This document shows positions 1 through 6,724 of a DNA stretch of 9,448 bases, one piece after another. A program made the translations under genes and the position numbers. Positions within the stretch are counted from its first letter, which is position 1. The number at the start of each line of letters is the position of its first letter. Source of the stretch: JAFDVL01 sp043736395 (GTDB taxonomy: Bacteria; Acidobacteriota; Blastocatellia; RBC074); contig JAYTCQ010000139.1 in NCBI GenBank assembly GCA_043736395.1, positions 1 to 9,448 of the forward strand, given 5' to 3'. The notes below the pieces were generated by a model. That model was not told the DNA's origin. It worked only from the letters and a program-made list of their open reading frames with translations, and made no database searches.

Positions 1-246
1 TCTAACAAACGGGCAGGCGTTAAAAATAAGGATCATGCCTGGTTTATTAGTTTTGCTCCCCGCGATAATCCGCAAATTTGTTCAGTAGTTTTAACGGAAA
101 ACGCAGGTTTCGGCGGCAAGCAATCGGCTCCGCGGGCGCGTGCGATCTATGAACATTTTTATAAGCGAGGCGGCTTAAATCCGCCTCAGGCTGAAGCGCA
201 GGCCGCCCTAACCCCCAAAAATCTGGAAAATGATAAATCGCAATGA
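1..246 (+). CDS. mrdA: Penicillin-binding protein 2, C-terminal end (partial)
   Basis: The frame is open from the first base and stops at TGA 244-246, giving the last 81 residues of a protein that begins outside the window. The peptide contains DHAWFISFAP, then a strand of the type CSVVLTENAGFGG, then APRARAIYEHFY. This is the usual end of the class B PBP2 transpeptidase domain, just after the KTG motif, which lies upstream of the window. The family crosslinks peptidoglycan during cell elongation, is anchored in the inner membrane and acts in the periplasm. The last 20 or so residues are a polar tail (PPQAEAQAALTPKNLENDKS) with no visible domain. rodA starts 44 bases later; that pairing supports the assignment, because PBP2 and RodA work as one complex. 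The catalytic serine cannot be checked here. Confidence 0.85.
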   Translation, partial: SNKRAGVKNKDHAWFISFAPRDNPQICSVVLTENAGFGGKQSAPRARAIYEHFYKRGGLNPPQAEAQAALTPKNLENDKSQ

Positions 247-290
247 TGTCAGGAATCTGCTGCGATAATTGAGAAAATAGCGTATGATCC

Positions 291-1415
291 GTGGCGCCCT
301 CACTGAAGTATATGTTTGCACCAAACCCGAGGTTTTTTAGAGATTTTGATTGGCTGTCTTTCCTGTTAATTTTAGGATTGATGACTTTTGGAGTGGTGGA
401 AATTCGAAGTGCGCAACCTAGGCTGCCAGGTTTATGGCAAAAGCAAGTTGTCGCGATTGTGCTTGGACTGGTCATCATGTTTGTCGTGACCAAGCTGGAT
501 TACAATTGGATTTTTAGTATCGCTCCTTACTTGTATGGCTTTGGGCTGTTTTTGTTAGTGCTGGTTTTGATACCTGGCATTGGTAAAAACATTAATGGCA
601 ATCAAAACTGGATTCAGGTTGGGCCAATTGGAGGTCAACCCTCAGAGTTGGCTAAAATTTTTACGTTGTTAATGGTGGTTCGCTACCTCGCAGATGTTCG
701 AGAGCGTCCTTTAAGGTTAAAACCGATGATGATCGCGGGTGCTATCTGGATAGTGCCTACATTATTGGTGATTCAAGAAAACGACACTGGAAGTACGCTC
801 AGTTATTGTTCTTTTTTTGCAGTTTTGTTGTTTCTCAGTGGTTTGCAATGGCGTTGGATTCTGGGTGGATTAGCTGTAGTCTCGCTGGCATTTTTTCTGG
901 CGATTCCGACAATTAAAGCCGGAACCAGTTACAAATACGAACGCATTAAAGCCGCGTGGTGGCCAGAACTGGCAAAACCGAGGTATCGCTATCAGTATGA
1001 GCAATCCAGTATTGCTGTAGGTTCAGGAGGTTCTTATGGGAAAGGAATTGGCAGTGGCACACAGGGGCCGCTGGGATTTGTTCCCGAAGTGCATTCTGAT
1101 TTTATTTTCGCAATTAGCGGCGAGGAAACCGGCTTTGTCGGCTGCATACTCGCCTTATCAGCTTATTTGATAATTATTTGGCGTTTGATCCAGACAGCGC
1201 AGCAAGCGCGCGACCGCGAAGGAACTTTGCTGGTCGCAGGATTCGTTGCATTGCTTCTCTATCATATCGCGATCAATATCGGGATGGTGCTGGGCCTTTT
1301 GCCTGTCATCGGAATCCCTTTACCACTCATGAGCCACGGTGGTTCTTCAATTCTTGCGTCGTTATTCGCATTTGGACTTTGTTTAAGTGTGGGCCTGAGA
1401 CGATTTGTGAATTAG
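291..1415 (+). CDS. rodA: Rod shape-determining protein RodA (SEDS peptidoglycan glycosyltransferase)
   Basis: This 374-residue membrane protein belongs to the FtsW/RodA/SpoVE (SEDS) family, which polymerises lipid II into glycan strands and partners with PBP2 during elongation. About ten hydrophobic segments are visible, the first at about residues 20-38 and the last at about 340-368. The large extracytoplasmic loop (about 208-275) carries PEVHSDFIFA; D270 matches the family's catalytic aspartate. The C-terminal signature LPLMSHGGSS is intact. The segment that reads QPDLGTA in E. coli RodA is QENDTGST here, with the aspartate kept (D165). The start is uncertain. GTG at 291 is the longest possible start, since an in-frame TGA lies at 285-287. 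ATG at 312 (residue 8) is the alternative, and neither has a strong ribosome-binding site. The gene follows mrdA by 44 bases and is probably in the same transcript. The length is typical of RodA. Confidence 0.95.
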   Translation: MAPSLKYMFAPNPRFFRDFDWLSFLLILGLMTFGVVEIRSAQPRLPGLWQKQVVAIVLGLVIMFVVTKLDYNWIFSIAPYLYGFGLFLLVLVLIPGIGKNINGNQNWIQVGPIGGQPSELAKIFTLLMVVRYLADVRERPLRLKPMMIAGAIWIVPTLLVIQENDTGSTLSYCSFFAVLLFLSGLQWRWILGGLAVVSLAFFLAIPTIKAGTSYKYERIKAAWWPELAKPRYRYQYEQSSIAVGSGGSYGKGIGSGTQGPLGFVPEVHSDFIFAISGEETGFVGCILALSAYLIIIWRLIQTAQQARDREGTLLVAGFVALLLYHIAINIGMVLGLLPVIGIPLPLMSHGGSSILASLFAFGLCLSVGLRRFVN

Positions 1416-1448
1416 AATTATTGAATAAGTTGTGAATAACAAAGAAAC

Positions 1449-1460
1449 TTTGACGTCAAA
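1449..1460. repeat. 12-bp perfect palindrome, possible operator
   Basis: TTTGACGTCAAA is a perfect palindrome starting 34 bases after the rodA stop. The half-site TGACGT recurs at 1461-1466, immediately next to it. Such symmetry is typical of dimeric regulator sites, but no regulator or promoter can be tied to it, and a chance palindrome is possible. Confidence 0.3.
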
Positions 1461-1503
1461 TGACGTTCTTGTAAGTCCGTATTTTTTAATGCGGCTCGCT
1501 CTC

Positions 1504-1548
1504 TTCAAGCATCGCTTTCCGCTCAAATGCAAATAAGTCATGCTTGAA
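1504..1548 (+). other. Stem-loop in rng leader
   Basis: TTCAAGCAT (1504-1512) pairs perfectly with ATGCTTGAA (1540-1548) around a 27-base loop. It is the longest perfect stem in the leader. No T-run follows, so it is not an obvious intrinsic terminator. It may be an mRNA structure upstream of rng. Confidence 0.4.
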
Positions 1549-1589
1549 TCGAACAGGTTTAATTAATGTACGCTGTTCCGAAGTCGGAT

Positions 1590-1619
1590 ACAGACATCGC
1601 AAAAGTTCGCAGTGTCTGT
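1590..1619 (+). other. Small stem-loop in rng leader
   Basis: ACAGACA (1590-1596) pairs with TGTCTGT (1613-1619) around a 16-base loop. It is a second candidate structural element of the leader. Its function is unknown, and a 7-bp stem can arise by chance. Confidence 0.3.
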
Positions 1620-1698
1620 CATTTGACTCTCCTTCTTCAGCGTTCAGGTATTGTCGGGGATTTTAGTAGTTTTGATGTAGAAGCTCACCTCTTCGTAG

Positions 1699-1729
1699 TT
1701 GCTCCATCGAATCCTAGTAGTAATATATT
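1699..1729 (+). promoter_or_regulatory. Weak candidate promoter for rng
   Basis: TTGCTC at 1699-1704 could act as a -35 box with TAATAT (1721-1726, spacer 16) or TATATT (1724-1729, spacer 19) as the -10 box. Matches to the sigma-70 consensus are partial. It is the best-looking pair I found in the leader, but the support is weak. Confidence 0.25.
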
Positions 1730-1891
1730 CTCAACTTTCTCTGAATCGCTAAAACAAAAAATATTCAAAACTGTCAGCCTGCTGTCGGCAGGAATAAGCA
1801 CTGTGCGCGCTTCTTTGCGCTGCATTAGGTTGCTTATTCAATTGCCAAGCGGGCTTTTTCAGTCTGTAGCTGAGTAGCATCCAAGTTGCTC

Positions 1892-1897
1892 GAGGGG
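1892..1897 (+). promoter_or_regulatory. Ribosome-binding site fixing the rng start
   Basis: GAGGGG ends three bases before ATG 1901; counting only the GAGG core, the spacing is five. This favours ATG 1901 over the in-frame upstream TTG at 1886, which would place the purine run inside the coding region. Confidence 0.7.
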
Positions 1898-1900
1898 TCT

Positions 1901-4507
1901 ATGAGTAAAGAATTAGTAGTAAGTCTCAATGGTCGGGAAAAGAAAATAGCCATTATCGAGGACGATGTAGTTACCGAATTTTATGTCGAACGTGGTGATG
2001 AAAATCAGGGTATTGTTGGAAATATTTACAAAGGCAAGGTCATGAAAGTGCTGCCGGGAATGCAGTCTGCTTTCGTTGATATTGGGTTAGAGCGTGATGC
2101 CTTTCTTTATGTTTCTGACTTTATTGATGATGAAGAATTTGAAGGGGCCTTCGATGATCGGAAAGAAAAAGAAGCACGCCCTGTCGTGACGCCAGGCAAG
2201 CCGGTTCAAAAAACTGAACGTCAGGAACGTCCAAGAACTCCAAGAGTTCCAACGACCGTCACTGCTCCAAAATATAATGAACTAGAGTTATCAGAAGCCG
2301 AGCAGGATGAAGCGCAAACGCTGGAGGCTTTAAGCCACATTGAAGAAATTGGTGAAGAGCCGGTCATCGAACATGCTGATGATGACGAGCCAACCAAAAA
2401 GGACATCGTTCCACAGCCGCAGGATAACTTCGATCAACGTCGCTCAAAACGTCTTCGCTTTGTTCCTCCTCCGGAAAAAATTAAAGAAGTGGAAAAGGTT
2501 GAAGCAGTTAAGGAAGTAGAAAAAGTTGAAGAACCTGAAGCGGTGGTGGAAGCGGAGCAACCTACCGAAGCCCCCGTTATAGCTGAAGTTGAAGAAGAAG
2601 AATTTTCAGGTCGCGGTCGCCGTCGTCGGACACCTCGTGGTGGCGCTAAACGCGGAGCAAAAGCCGAAACTGTTGACGCTCTCGATGTCTCTTCTGAAAT
2701 TTTTGAAGCTCCGACTGAAAATGTGGTTGACGCTGAGCCAGAAGCTACAGCTCCTGTTGAGAAAAAAGCTTCACGATCAAATTTTGATCCGACCCTACTT
2801 GAAAATGTTGGGGAGCAAATGGAGCGAATCGCTGATGATGACCTCCCGATCAAACCAAGCCGTCGCGCTCCTCGCGCTGAAAAGGCAATCACCAAAAAAC
2901 TTCAAGTTGCGCCGACTCCTGAAGTTTTAGTTGGTTCATTGGCAGCTGATGTCGTAACGGCTTCTGACTTTGAAAAAGTTAGTGACGACGAAGGTCTTGA
3001 AACATCTTCCAGACAATTATCTGCGAGCGCGGCTGCTATAGAAGCTGAAGCTTCAGCGCCTCTCGAAGACGCGAGTGCTGAAGTTCGCGATAATTCTTCG
3101 TCATCTGAATTTGCCACTCGTCGTGGAGGCCGGGGCCGTCGTCGTCGTCCTTCCGGTGAAGGTGATGGAACCACTAATCAACAGGATTCTGTCGAAGAAG
3201 CTGCTGAAGAAAAAGAGCCAGAAGAAAAAGAAGAGCCAAAAGATACGTTTTTGACTTCACGGGGAGGCCATAGTGGCCCGCGTCCATCGCGCCCGATTAT
3301 TTCGGATATGCTTCGCGAAGGGCAGGAAGTCATCGTCCAAATCGCCAAGGAACCAATCGGCCAAAAAGGTGCGCGCATCACTTCTCACGTTGTTTTGCCG
3401 GGACGTTACGTGGTTTATATGCCGACCGTCGAACACATCGGCGTCTCGCGTAAAATTGCCAATGACGAAGAACGTCGCCGCTTGAAAATTGTCCTGAATC
3501 AACTCCGCATCGAAGCCAATATTCCCGGTGGTTTTATAGTTCGCACTGCCGCCGCTGGACGCACGAATGAAGAGTTGCGCGACGACGTGCAATATCTGGG
3601 ACGGACGTGGACAGATATGCGCAAACGCGCTGACCGTACAAAAGCGCCAACAGTTGTTCATCGTGATTTAGATCTCGTGCAAAGAATTTTGCGTGATCAG
3701 CTTTCGACCGATTTCACCGCGATTCGTGTTGATAATGAACTGGAGTACGAACGCATTGTAGACTTCGTGCATCGCTTCGCACCGAAGTTGATTCATCGCG
3801 TTAAGCTTTACACGAAAGACACTCCGATTCTCGAAGAGTACGGCGTTCAGGCGGAAGTTGATAAAGCTGTCAAGCCACGCGTCTGGTTGAAATCCGGCGG
3901 CTACATCGTCATCAATCAAACGGAAGCGTTAGTTGCGATTGACGTGAATACCGGAAAATTCGTCGGACGTTCGAATCGTTTGGAAGACACCATCGTCAAA
4001 ACAAACCTTGAAGCCGCGAAAGAAATTGCGCGTCAAATTCGCCTGCGGGATTTGGGCGGAATCATCATTCTCGATTTCATTGATATGGAAGAACGTCGTA
4101 ATAAACAACGCGTCCGTCAGGCTTTGGAGCAGGACATGCGCAACGATAAAGCGCCATTCAAAACATTAGAATTTAATGATTTCGGATTGGTAGCGATTAC
4201 TCGAAAACGCGTTAAGCAATCATTGGAGCGCACACTTTGTGAGCCTTGCCAATATTGCGGCGGCGGCGGAATGGTGAAATCTCCGCAGACGATTTGTTAT
4301 GAATTACTCGCGGAAACCAGACGCGTAGCGAAACATCAGGATAATCCAAGCGAAGTCATTCTCCGCGTAAATCCTGAAGTCGCGAAGGCGTTGCGTTCGA
4401 CCGAACGAGAAATTTTCGCTGACATCGAATCGCATTTCACCGGAGTCGTCACCATCAAGAGCGATCCGGCAGTTCATCAGGAACAGTTTGATATTGCTTT
4501 GGTGTAA
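1901..4507 (+). CDS. rng: Ribonuclease E/G family endoribonuclease with a large S1-domain insertion
   Basis: This 868-residue protein is of the Rne/Rng family, the single-strand endoribonucleases that process rRNA and start mRNA decay. The N-terminal half of the S1 domain ends near VSDF (about residue 74). A low-complexity insertion follows (about 76-466), rich in Glu/Ala/Pro with arginine blocks (RGRRRR at 238-243, RRGGRGRRRR at 407-416). The fold resumes at ISDMLREGQEV (467 on). R548-T549 match the 5'-monophosphate sensor pair R169-T170 of E. coli RNase E. D681 (AIDVNTGK) and D725 (LDFIDME) match the catalytic Mg ligands D303 and D346. C783-x-x-C786 matches the zinc-link, with an extra C780. 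The protein stops soon after the small domain, with no C-terminal degradosome scaffold. Without the insertion, the core is about 490 residues, the size of RNase G. Lying after mrdA-rodA also fits rng. The symbol rne would be equally defensible. Confidence 0.93.
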   Translation: MSKELVVSLNGREKKIAIIEDDVVTEFYVERGDENQGIVGNIYKGKVMKVLPGMQSAFVDIGLERDAFLYVSDFIDDEEFEGAFDDRKEKEARPVVTPGKPVQKTERQERPRTPRVPTTVTAPKYNELELSEAEQDEAQTLEALSHIEEIGEEPVIEHADDDEPTKKDIVPQPQDNFDQRRSKRLRFVPPPEKIKEVEKVEAVKEVEKVEEPEAVVEAEQPTEAPVIAEVEEEEFSGRGRRRRTPRGGAKRGAKAETVDALDVSSEIFEAPTENVVDAEPEATAPVEKKASRSNFDPTLLENVGEQMERIADDDLPIKPSRRAPRAEKAITKKLQVAPTPEVLVGSLAADVVTASDFEKVSDDEGLETSSRQLSASAAAIEAEASAPLEDASAEVRDNSSSSEFATRRGGRGRRRRPSGEGDGTTNQQDSVEEAAEEKEPEEKEEPKDTFLTSRGGHSGPRPSRPIISDMLREGQEVIVQIAKEPIGQKGARITSHVVLPGRYVVYMPTVEHIGVSRKIANDEERRRLKIVLNQLRIEANIPGGFIVRTAAAGRTNEELRDDVQYLGRTWTDMRKRADRTKAPTVVHRDLDLVQRILRDQLSTDFTAIRVDNELEYERIVDFVHRFAPKLIHRVKLYTKDTPILEEYGVQAEVDKAVKPRVWLKSGGYIVINQTEALVAIDVNTGKFVGRSNRLEDTIVKTNLEAAKEIARQIRLRDLGGIIILDFIDMEERRNKQRVRQALEQDMRNDKAPFKTLEFNDFGLVAITRKRVKQSLERTLCEPCQYCGGGGMVKSPQTICYELLAETRRVAKHQDNPSEVILRVNPEVAKALRSTEREIFADIESHFTGVVTIKSDPAVHQEQFDIALV

Positions 4508-4532
4508 AAATCTACGATAGTAGAAATGGAAA

Positions 4533-4559
4533 AGGGGCAGTCTTGGCTGCTCCTTTTTT
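4533..4559 (+). terminator. Rho-independent terminator of rng
   Basis: AGGGGCAG (4533-4540) pairs with CTGCTCCT (4547-4554), with one G-U pair, around the loop TCTTGG. A run of T continues to 4559. It lies 26 bases after the rng stop and should end the transcript before enolase. Confidence 0.85.
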
Positions 4560-4565
4560 GATTTT

Positions 4566-4771
4566 AACCTGCGGAGTAGGTGACAGAATAAAGCCTGGGG
4601 CGTAAGCCCCAGGAAAAATGCGAAATAAATTCTAGCCCGCGTAGGCGGGTGATAGACCATATTCAGTTGTTCATCAATCTCTGTCGCCCGCTTCGTGGGC
4701 TTGATAATTCAATGTCACTCGTCCTGGGGCTTTCACCCCAGGCTTTATTCTTGCACCTGCTTTCGCAGGTT
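4566..4771. repeat. Head-to-head cluster of short hairpin repeats (REP/BIME-like)
   Basis: Three hairpin units read forward and three read in reverse. The left outer arm (4566-4613) and right outer arm (4723-4771) are near-exact reverse complements over about 48 bases. Both contain AACCTGCG and AGAATAAAGCCTGGGG, and each has its own CCTGGGG/CCCCAGG hairpin. Inside lie a second, more diverged pair, AGCCCGCGTAGGCGGGTGA (4634-4652) and a reverse unit at about 4673-4704 containing GCCCGCTTCGTGGGC. The middle has no coding content. Units of this type (GC-rich stem, short loop, conserved flank) placed between genes resemble REP/BIME clusters, which in other bacteria are spread by REP-associated tyrosine transposases. 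No such transposase is in the window. The cluster may also affect transcript stability near the terminator. Assignment to a named family is not possible by eye. Confidence 0.75.
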
Positions 4772-4932
4772 GAAAACCAAAATAATACATCCAATTCTTA
4801 TGGGATCAGACCCGCGAAAACCTGCCTAATCCGCATTATCGGCGGTCTATTGCTTTTTGTTTTGCACTTTGTTTTGTATGATACCCGTTTCAATTAATTA
4901 GAAACAAAACTTTATCAGAAAGGTAATAAATA
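4772..4932 (+). promoter_or_regulatory. Upstream region of enolase with candidate -10 box
   Basis: An AT-rich stretch precedes eno. TATGAT at 4877-4882 is a plausible -10 box, 50 bases before the start codon. No good -35 box sits at the standard distance: TTGTTT (4857-4862) is 14 bases away and TTGCAC (4862-4867) only nine. A promoter is expected here, because a terminator precedes this region. Confidence 0.35.
4917..4923 (+). promoter_or_regulatory. Ribosome-binding site of eno
   Basis: AGAAAGG lies nine bases upstream of ATG 4933 and supports that start. Confidence 0.7.
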
Positions 4933-6255
4933 ATGAGTGCGATTGAGCAAGTACATGCCAGAGAGATTTTAGATTCACGAGGCAATCCTACCGTCGAAGC
5001 CGAAGTATTTTTGGAATCAGGCGCACGCGGACGCGCGTCCGTTCCTTCCGGTGCGTCCACCGGCGAAAACGAAGCAGTAGAATTACGCGACGGAGACGAT
5101 GACCGTTACTTAGGTAAAGGCGTCACGCAGGCTGTCCAAAATATTAATCAGGAATTGGATTCTGCCTTGATTGGAATGGACGCTTTTGCGCAAGCCGAAA
5201 TTGATCTGACGATGATTCAGTTGGATGGAACTCCAACGAAATCAAAACTCGGAGCCAACGCGTTATTAGCCGTTTCGATGGCGACTGCTCGTGCGGCAGC
5301 GAGCGAATTGGAAATCCCGCTCTATCGCTACATCGGCGGAGCCAACGCTCGCACGTTACCAGTGCCGATGATGAATATCATCAATGGTGGAGCGCACGCC
5401 GATAACAACGTAGATTTTCAGGAATTCATGATTGTCCCCGCCGGTGCACCGACTTTTTCTGAAGCGCTGCGCTGGGGAGCCGAAGTTTTTCACAGCCTCA
5501 AAAAAGTTTTGAAAGGTCTTGGCTATTCAACTGCTGTTGGTGACGAAGGCGGATTTGCGCCGAGTTTGAAATCGAATGAAGAAGCGATTGAAGTAATTTT
5601 GCAGGCGATTGAGCAGGCGGGATACAGACCCGGCGAACAAATCGCCATCGCGCTTGATCCGGCATCTTCAGAATTTTTCTCTGAAGGAAAATATGTCTTC
5701 AAAAAATCCGACAAGCGTGTCCTGAGTTCAGAAGAAATGGTCTCATATTGGGTTGATTGGACGAAGAAATATCCGATCATCAGCATCGAAGACGGCTTAG
5801 CCGAAAACGATTGGGCTGGTTGGGCAAAAATCACCGAAGAAATCGGCGATACCGTGCAGTTAGTTGGTGATGATTTATTCGTCACGAATGTGAAATACCT
5901 TCAACGCGGCATCGAAGAAATCGTAGCGAATTCGATTCTCATCAAGGTAAATCAAATCGGAACATTGACCGAAACTTTGGAAGCGATTGAACTGGCGAAG
6001 ACGAATAATTACACCGCAATTTCTTCACATCGCTCCGGCGAAACGGAAGACCCGTTCATCGCCGATTTAGCCGTAGCCACCAACTGCGGACAAATCAAAA
6101 CCGGTTCGCTCTCGCGCACCGACCGCATCGCCAAATACAATCAATTGCTCAGAATTGAAGAAGAATTAGGCGTCGCGGCAAAGTATCCGGGATTCAATAC
6201 GTTCTACCAGTTGGAATTGAATGACTTGAATTTTAAGGTGAATACGCGCAGCTAA
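4933..6255 (+). CDS. eno: Enolase (phosphopyruvate hydratase)
   Basis: This 440-residue protein interconverts 2-phosphoglycerate and phosphoenolpyruvate in glycolysis and gluconeogenesis, normally as a cytosolic Mg-dependent oligomer. The family motifs are all present and in order: SGASTGENEAVELRDGD near the N-terminus, GANALLAVSMA, NIINGGAHADNNVDFQEFMI, VGDEGGFAP, SIEDGLAENDW, QLVGDDLFVTN, ILIKVNQIGT, SHRSGETEDPFIADLAV and IKTGSLSRTDRIAKYNQLLR. E205 and K338 correspond to the catalytic pair E209/K342 of E. coli. The Mg ligands are D242, E286 and D313 (E. coli D246, E290, D317). It is slightly longer than the E. coli protein. It follows an RNase E/G gene but has its own upstream region and is separated by a terminator. 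The sequence shows nothing abnormal. Confidence 0.99.
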   Translation: MSAIEQVHAREILDSRGNPTVEAEVFLESGARGRASVPSGASTGENEAVELRDGDDDRYLGKGVTQAVQNINQELDSALIGMDAFAQAEIDLTMIQLDGTPTKSKLGANALLAVSMATARAAASELEIPLYRYIGGANARTLPVPMMNIINGGAHADNNVDFQEFMIVPAGAPTFSEALRWGAEVFHSLKKVLKGLGYSTAVGDEGGFAPSLKSNEEAIEVILQAIEQAGYRPGEQIAIALDPASSEFFSEGKYVFKKSDKRVLSSEEMVSYWVDWTKKYPIISIEDGLAENDWAGWAKITEEIGDTVQLVGDDLFVTNVKYLQRGIEEIVANSILIKVNQIGTLTETLEAIELAKTNNYTAISSHRSGETEDPFIADLAVATNCGQIKTGSLSRTDRIAKYNQLLRIEEELGVAAKYPGFNTFYQLELNDLNFKVNTRS

Positions 6256-6277
6256 CTGAGAAGCATCTTTGTATTAG

Positions 6278-6427
6278 CGCAGAAGCCCGCACGGAGTAAA
6301 TGTAGCGTGAACTGTTATTTCGCGCCGCGTGTATCGCAAATTATTTAAATAATAACCTGCGATGTAACGAATCGGCGACTAACAGTTCACCGTACAAAAA
6401 TACCTTTACTCCGTGCGGGCTTTTGCG
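6278..6427. mobile_element. 150-bp palindromic MITE-like element with TTAG duplication
   Basis: The element begins CGCAGAAGCCCGCACGGAGT and ends with its reverse complement. The terminal inverted repeats (6278-6304 and 6401-6427) match at 25 of 27 positions. Nested inside are TGAACTGTTA (6308-6317) against TAACAGTTCA (6380-6389), ATCGCA (6333-6338) against TGCGAT (6358-6363), and the central palindrome ATTATTTAAATAAT (6340-6353). TTAG flanks it on both sides (6274-6277 and 6428-6431), as a 4-bp target duplication would. There is no open frame, so a transposase would have to act in trans. It starts 22 bases after the eno stop. The terminal stem followed by CTTTT could also terminate eno transcripts. 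The TTAG match could be chance, but it falls exactly at the symmetric ends. Confidence 0.7.
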
Positions 6428-6431
6428 TTAG

Positions 6432-6724
6432 TTGAGAGCGCAGTTGAAGAAAAATCTTCAACATTAAAAAAAGTTCTTGACAAAAAATTAGAGTAGTAGA
6501 AATCTCCGACCTGTCCACGAAATATACAGAATAGATTGTAAACAAGAAGACACGAGACCTGACTTTTTTTTGGATTGCGTTCTCAATCCTCGCAGTAATT
6601 GTCCACAGTCAAAACTTTAGCCACCACCTTCAGCAGTATCGAGGGATTATCAATACCTGTGCGAAAGCCGTTAGAACGCTTGAACGCGAACTGCTTTTGC
6701 ACGCCTTTTGGGAGACGTTCAGTT
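6432..6724 (+). other. Gene-free region upstream of the S8-RHS gene
   Basis: There is no convincing gene on either strand. It contains a perfect hairpin GTTGAAGA/TCTTCAAC with a four-A loop (6443-6462), an isolated TTGACA at 6477-6482 with no matching -10 box at 16-18 bases, a run of eight T (6564-6571), and directly after it the hairpin GGATTG/CAATCC (6572-6589). TATACA at 6523-6528 could be a -10 box but has no partner. The promoter of the downstream gene presumably lies here but cannot be fixed. Confidence 0.4.
6710..6714 (+). promoter_or_regulatory. Ribosome-binding site of the S8-RHS gene
   Basis: GGGAG ends ten bases before ATG 6725. The frame is open upstream to a TAA at 6596-6598, but ATG 6725 is the choice that puts a signal-peptide-like segment at the N-terminus. 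Confidence 0.55.

Larger units (their letters stand above)
1416..1900 (+). other. Gene-free region with structured leader upstream of rng
   Basis: This 485-base stretch has no convincing gene. A 103-codon open frame at 1566-1877 has no ribosome-binding site and no recognisable protein character. The stretch does hold several short inverted repeats: TTTGACGTCAAA at 1449-1460, CCGTAT/ATGCGG at 1477-1494, TTCAAGCAT/ATGCTTGAA at 1504-1548, ACAGACA/TGTCTGT at 1590-1619 and CCTGC/GCAGG at 1778-1792. None is followed by a good T-run, so I see no clear rodA terminator. A long structured 5' leader would fit an RNase E/G gene, because E. coli rne controls its own mRNA through its 5' UTR. That link is inference only. 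Confidence 0.5.

Noticed and set aside
1566..1877. 103-codon open frame on + in the rng leader
   Set aside because: It has no ribosome-binding site and no domain or compositional sign of a real protein. The region is better explained as a structured leader, though a small unknown gene cannot be fully excluded.
2434..2895. 153-codon open frame on - within rng
   Set aside because: Its Ser/Ala-rich product is the antisense of the Glu/Ala-rich low-complexity insertion, a usual artefact of such composition.
4304..4660. 118-codon open frame on - overlapping the rng end and the repeat array
   Set aside because: It is antisense to conserved RNase coding sequence and extends through the terminator into the repeats, so it is a shadow frame.
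4649..4897. 82-codon open frame on + downstream of rng
   Set aside because: It is made largely of the inverted hairpin repeats. The reverse strand encodes a similar peptide only because the repeats are mirror images.
6443..6462. Hairpin GTTGAAGA/TCTTCAAC as a terminator
   Set aside because: The stem is followed by an A-rich stretch with no T-run on either strand, so it lacks the intrinsic terminator form.
6477..6505. TTGACA as the -35 box of a promoter for the S8-RHS gene
   Set aside because: The -35 hexamer is perfect, but nothing resembling TATAAT sits 16-18 bases downstream, so a promoter cannot be claimed.
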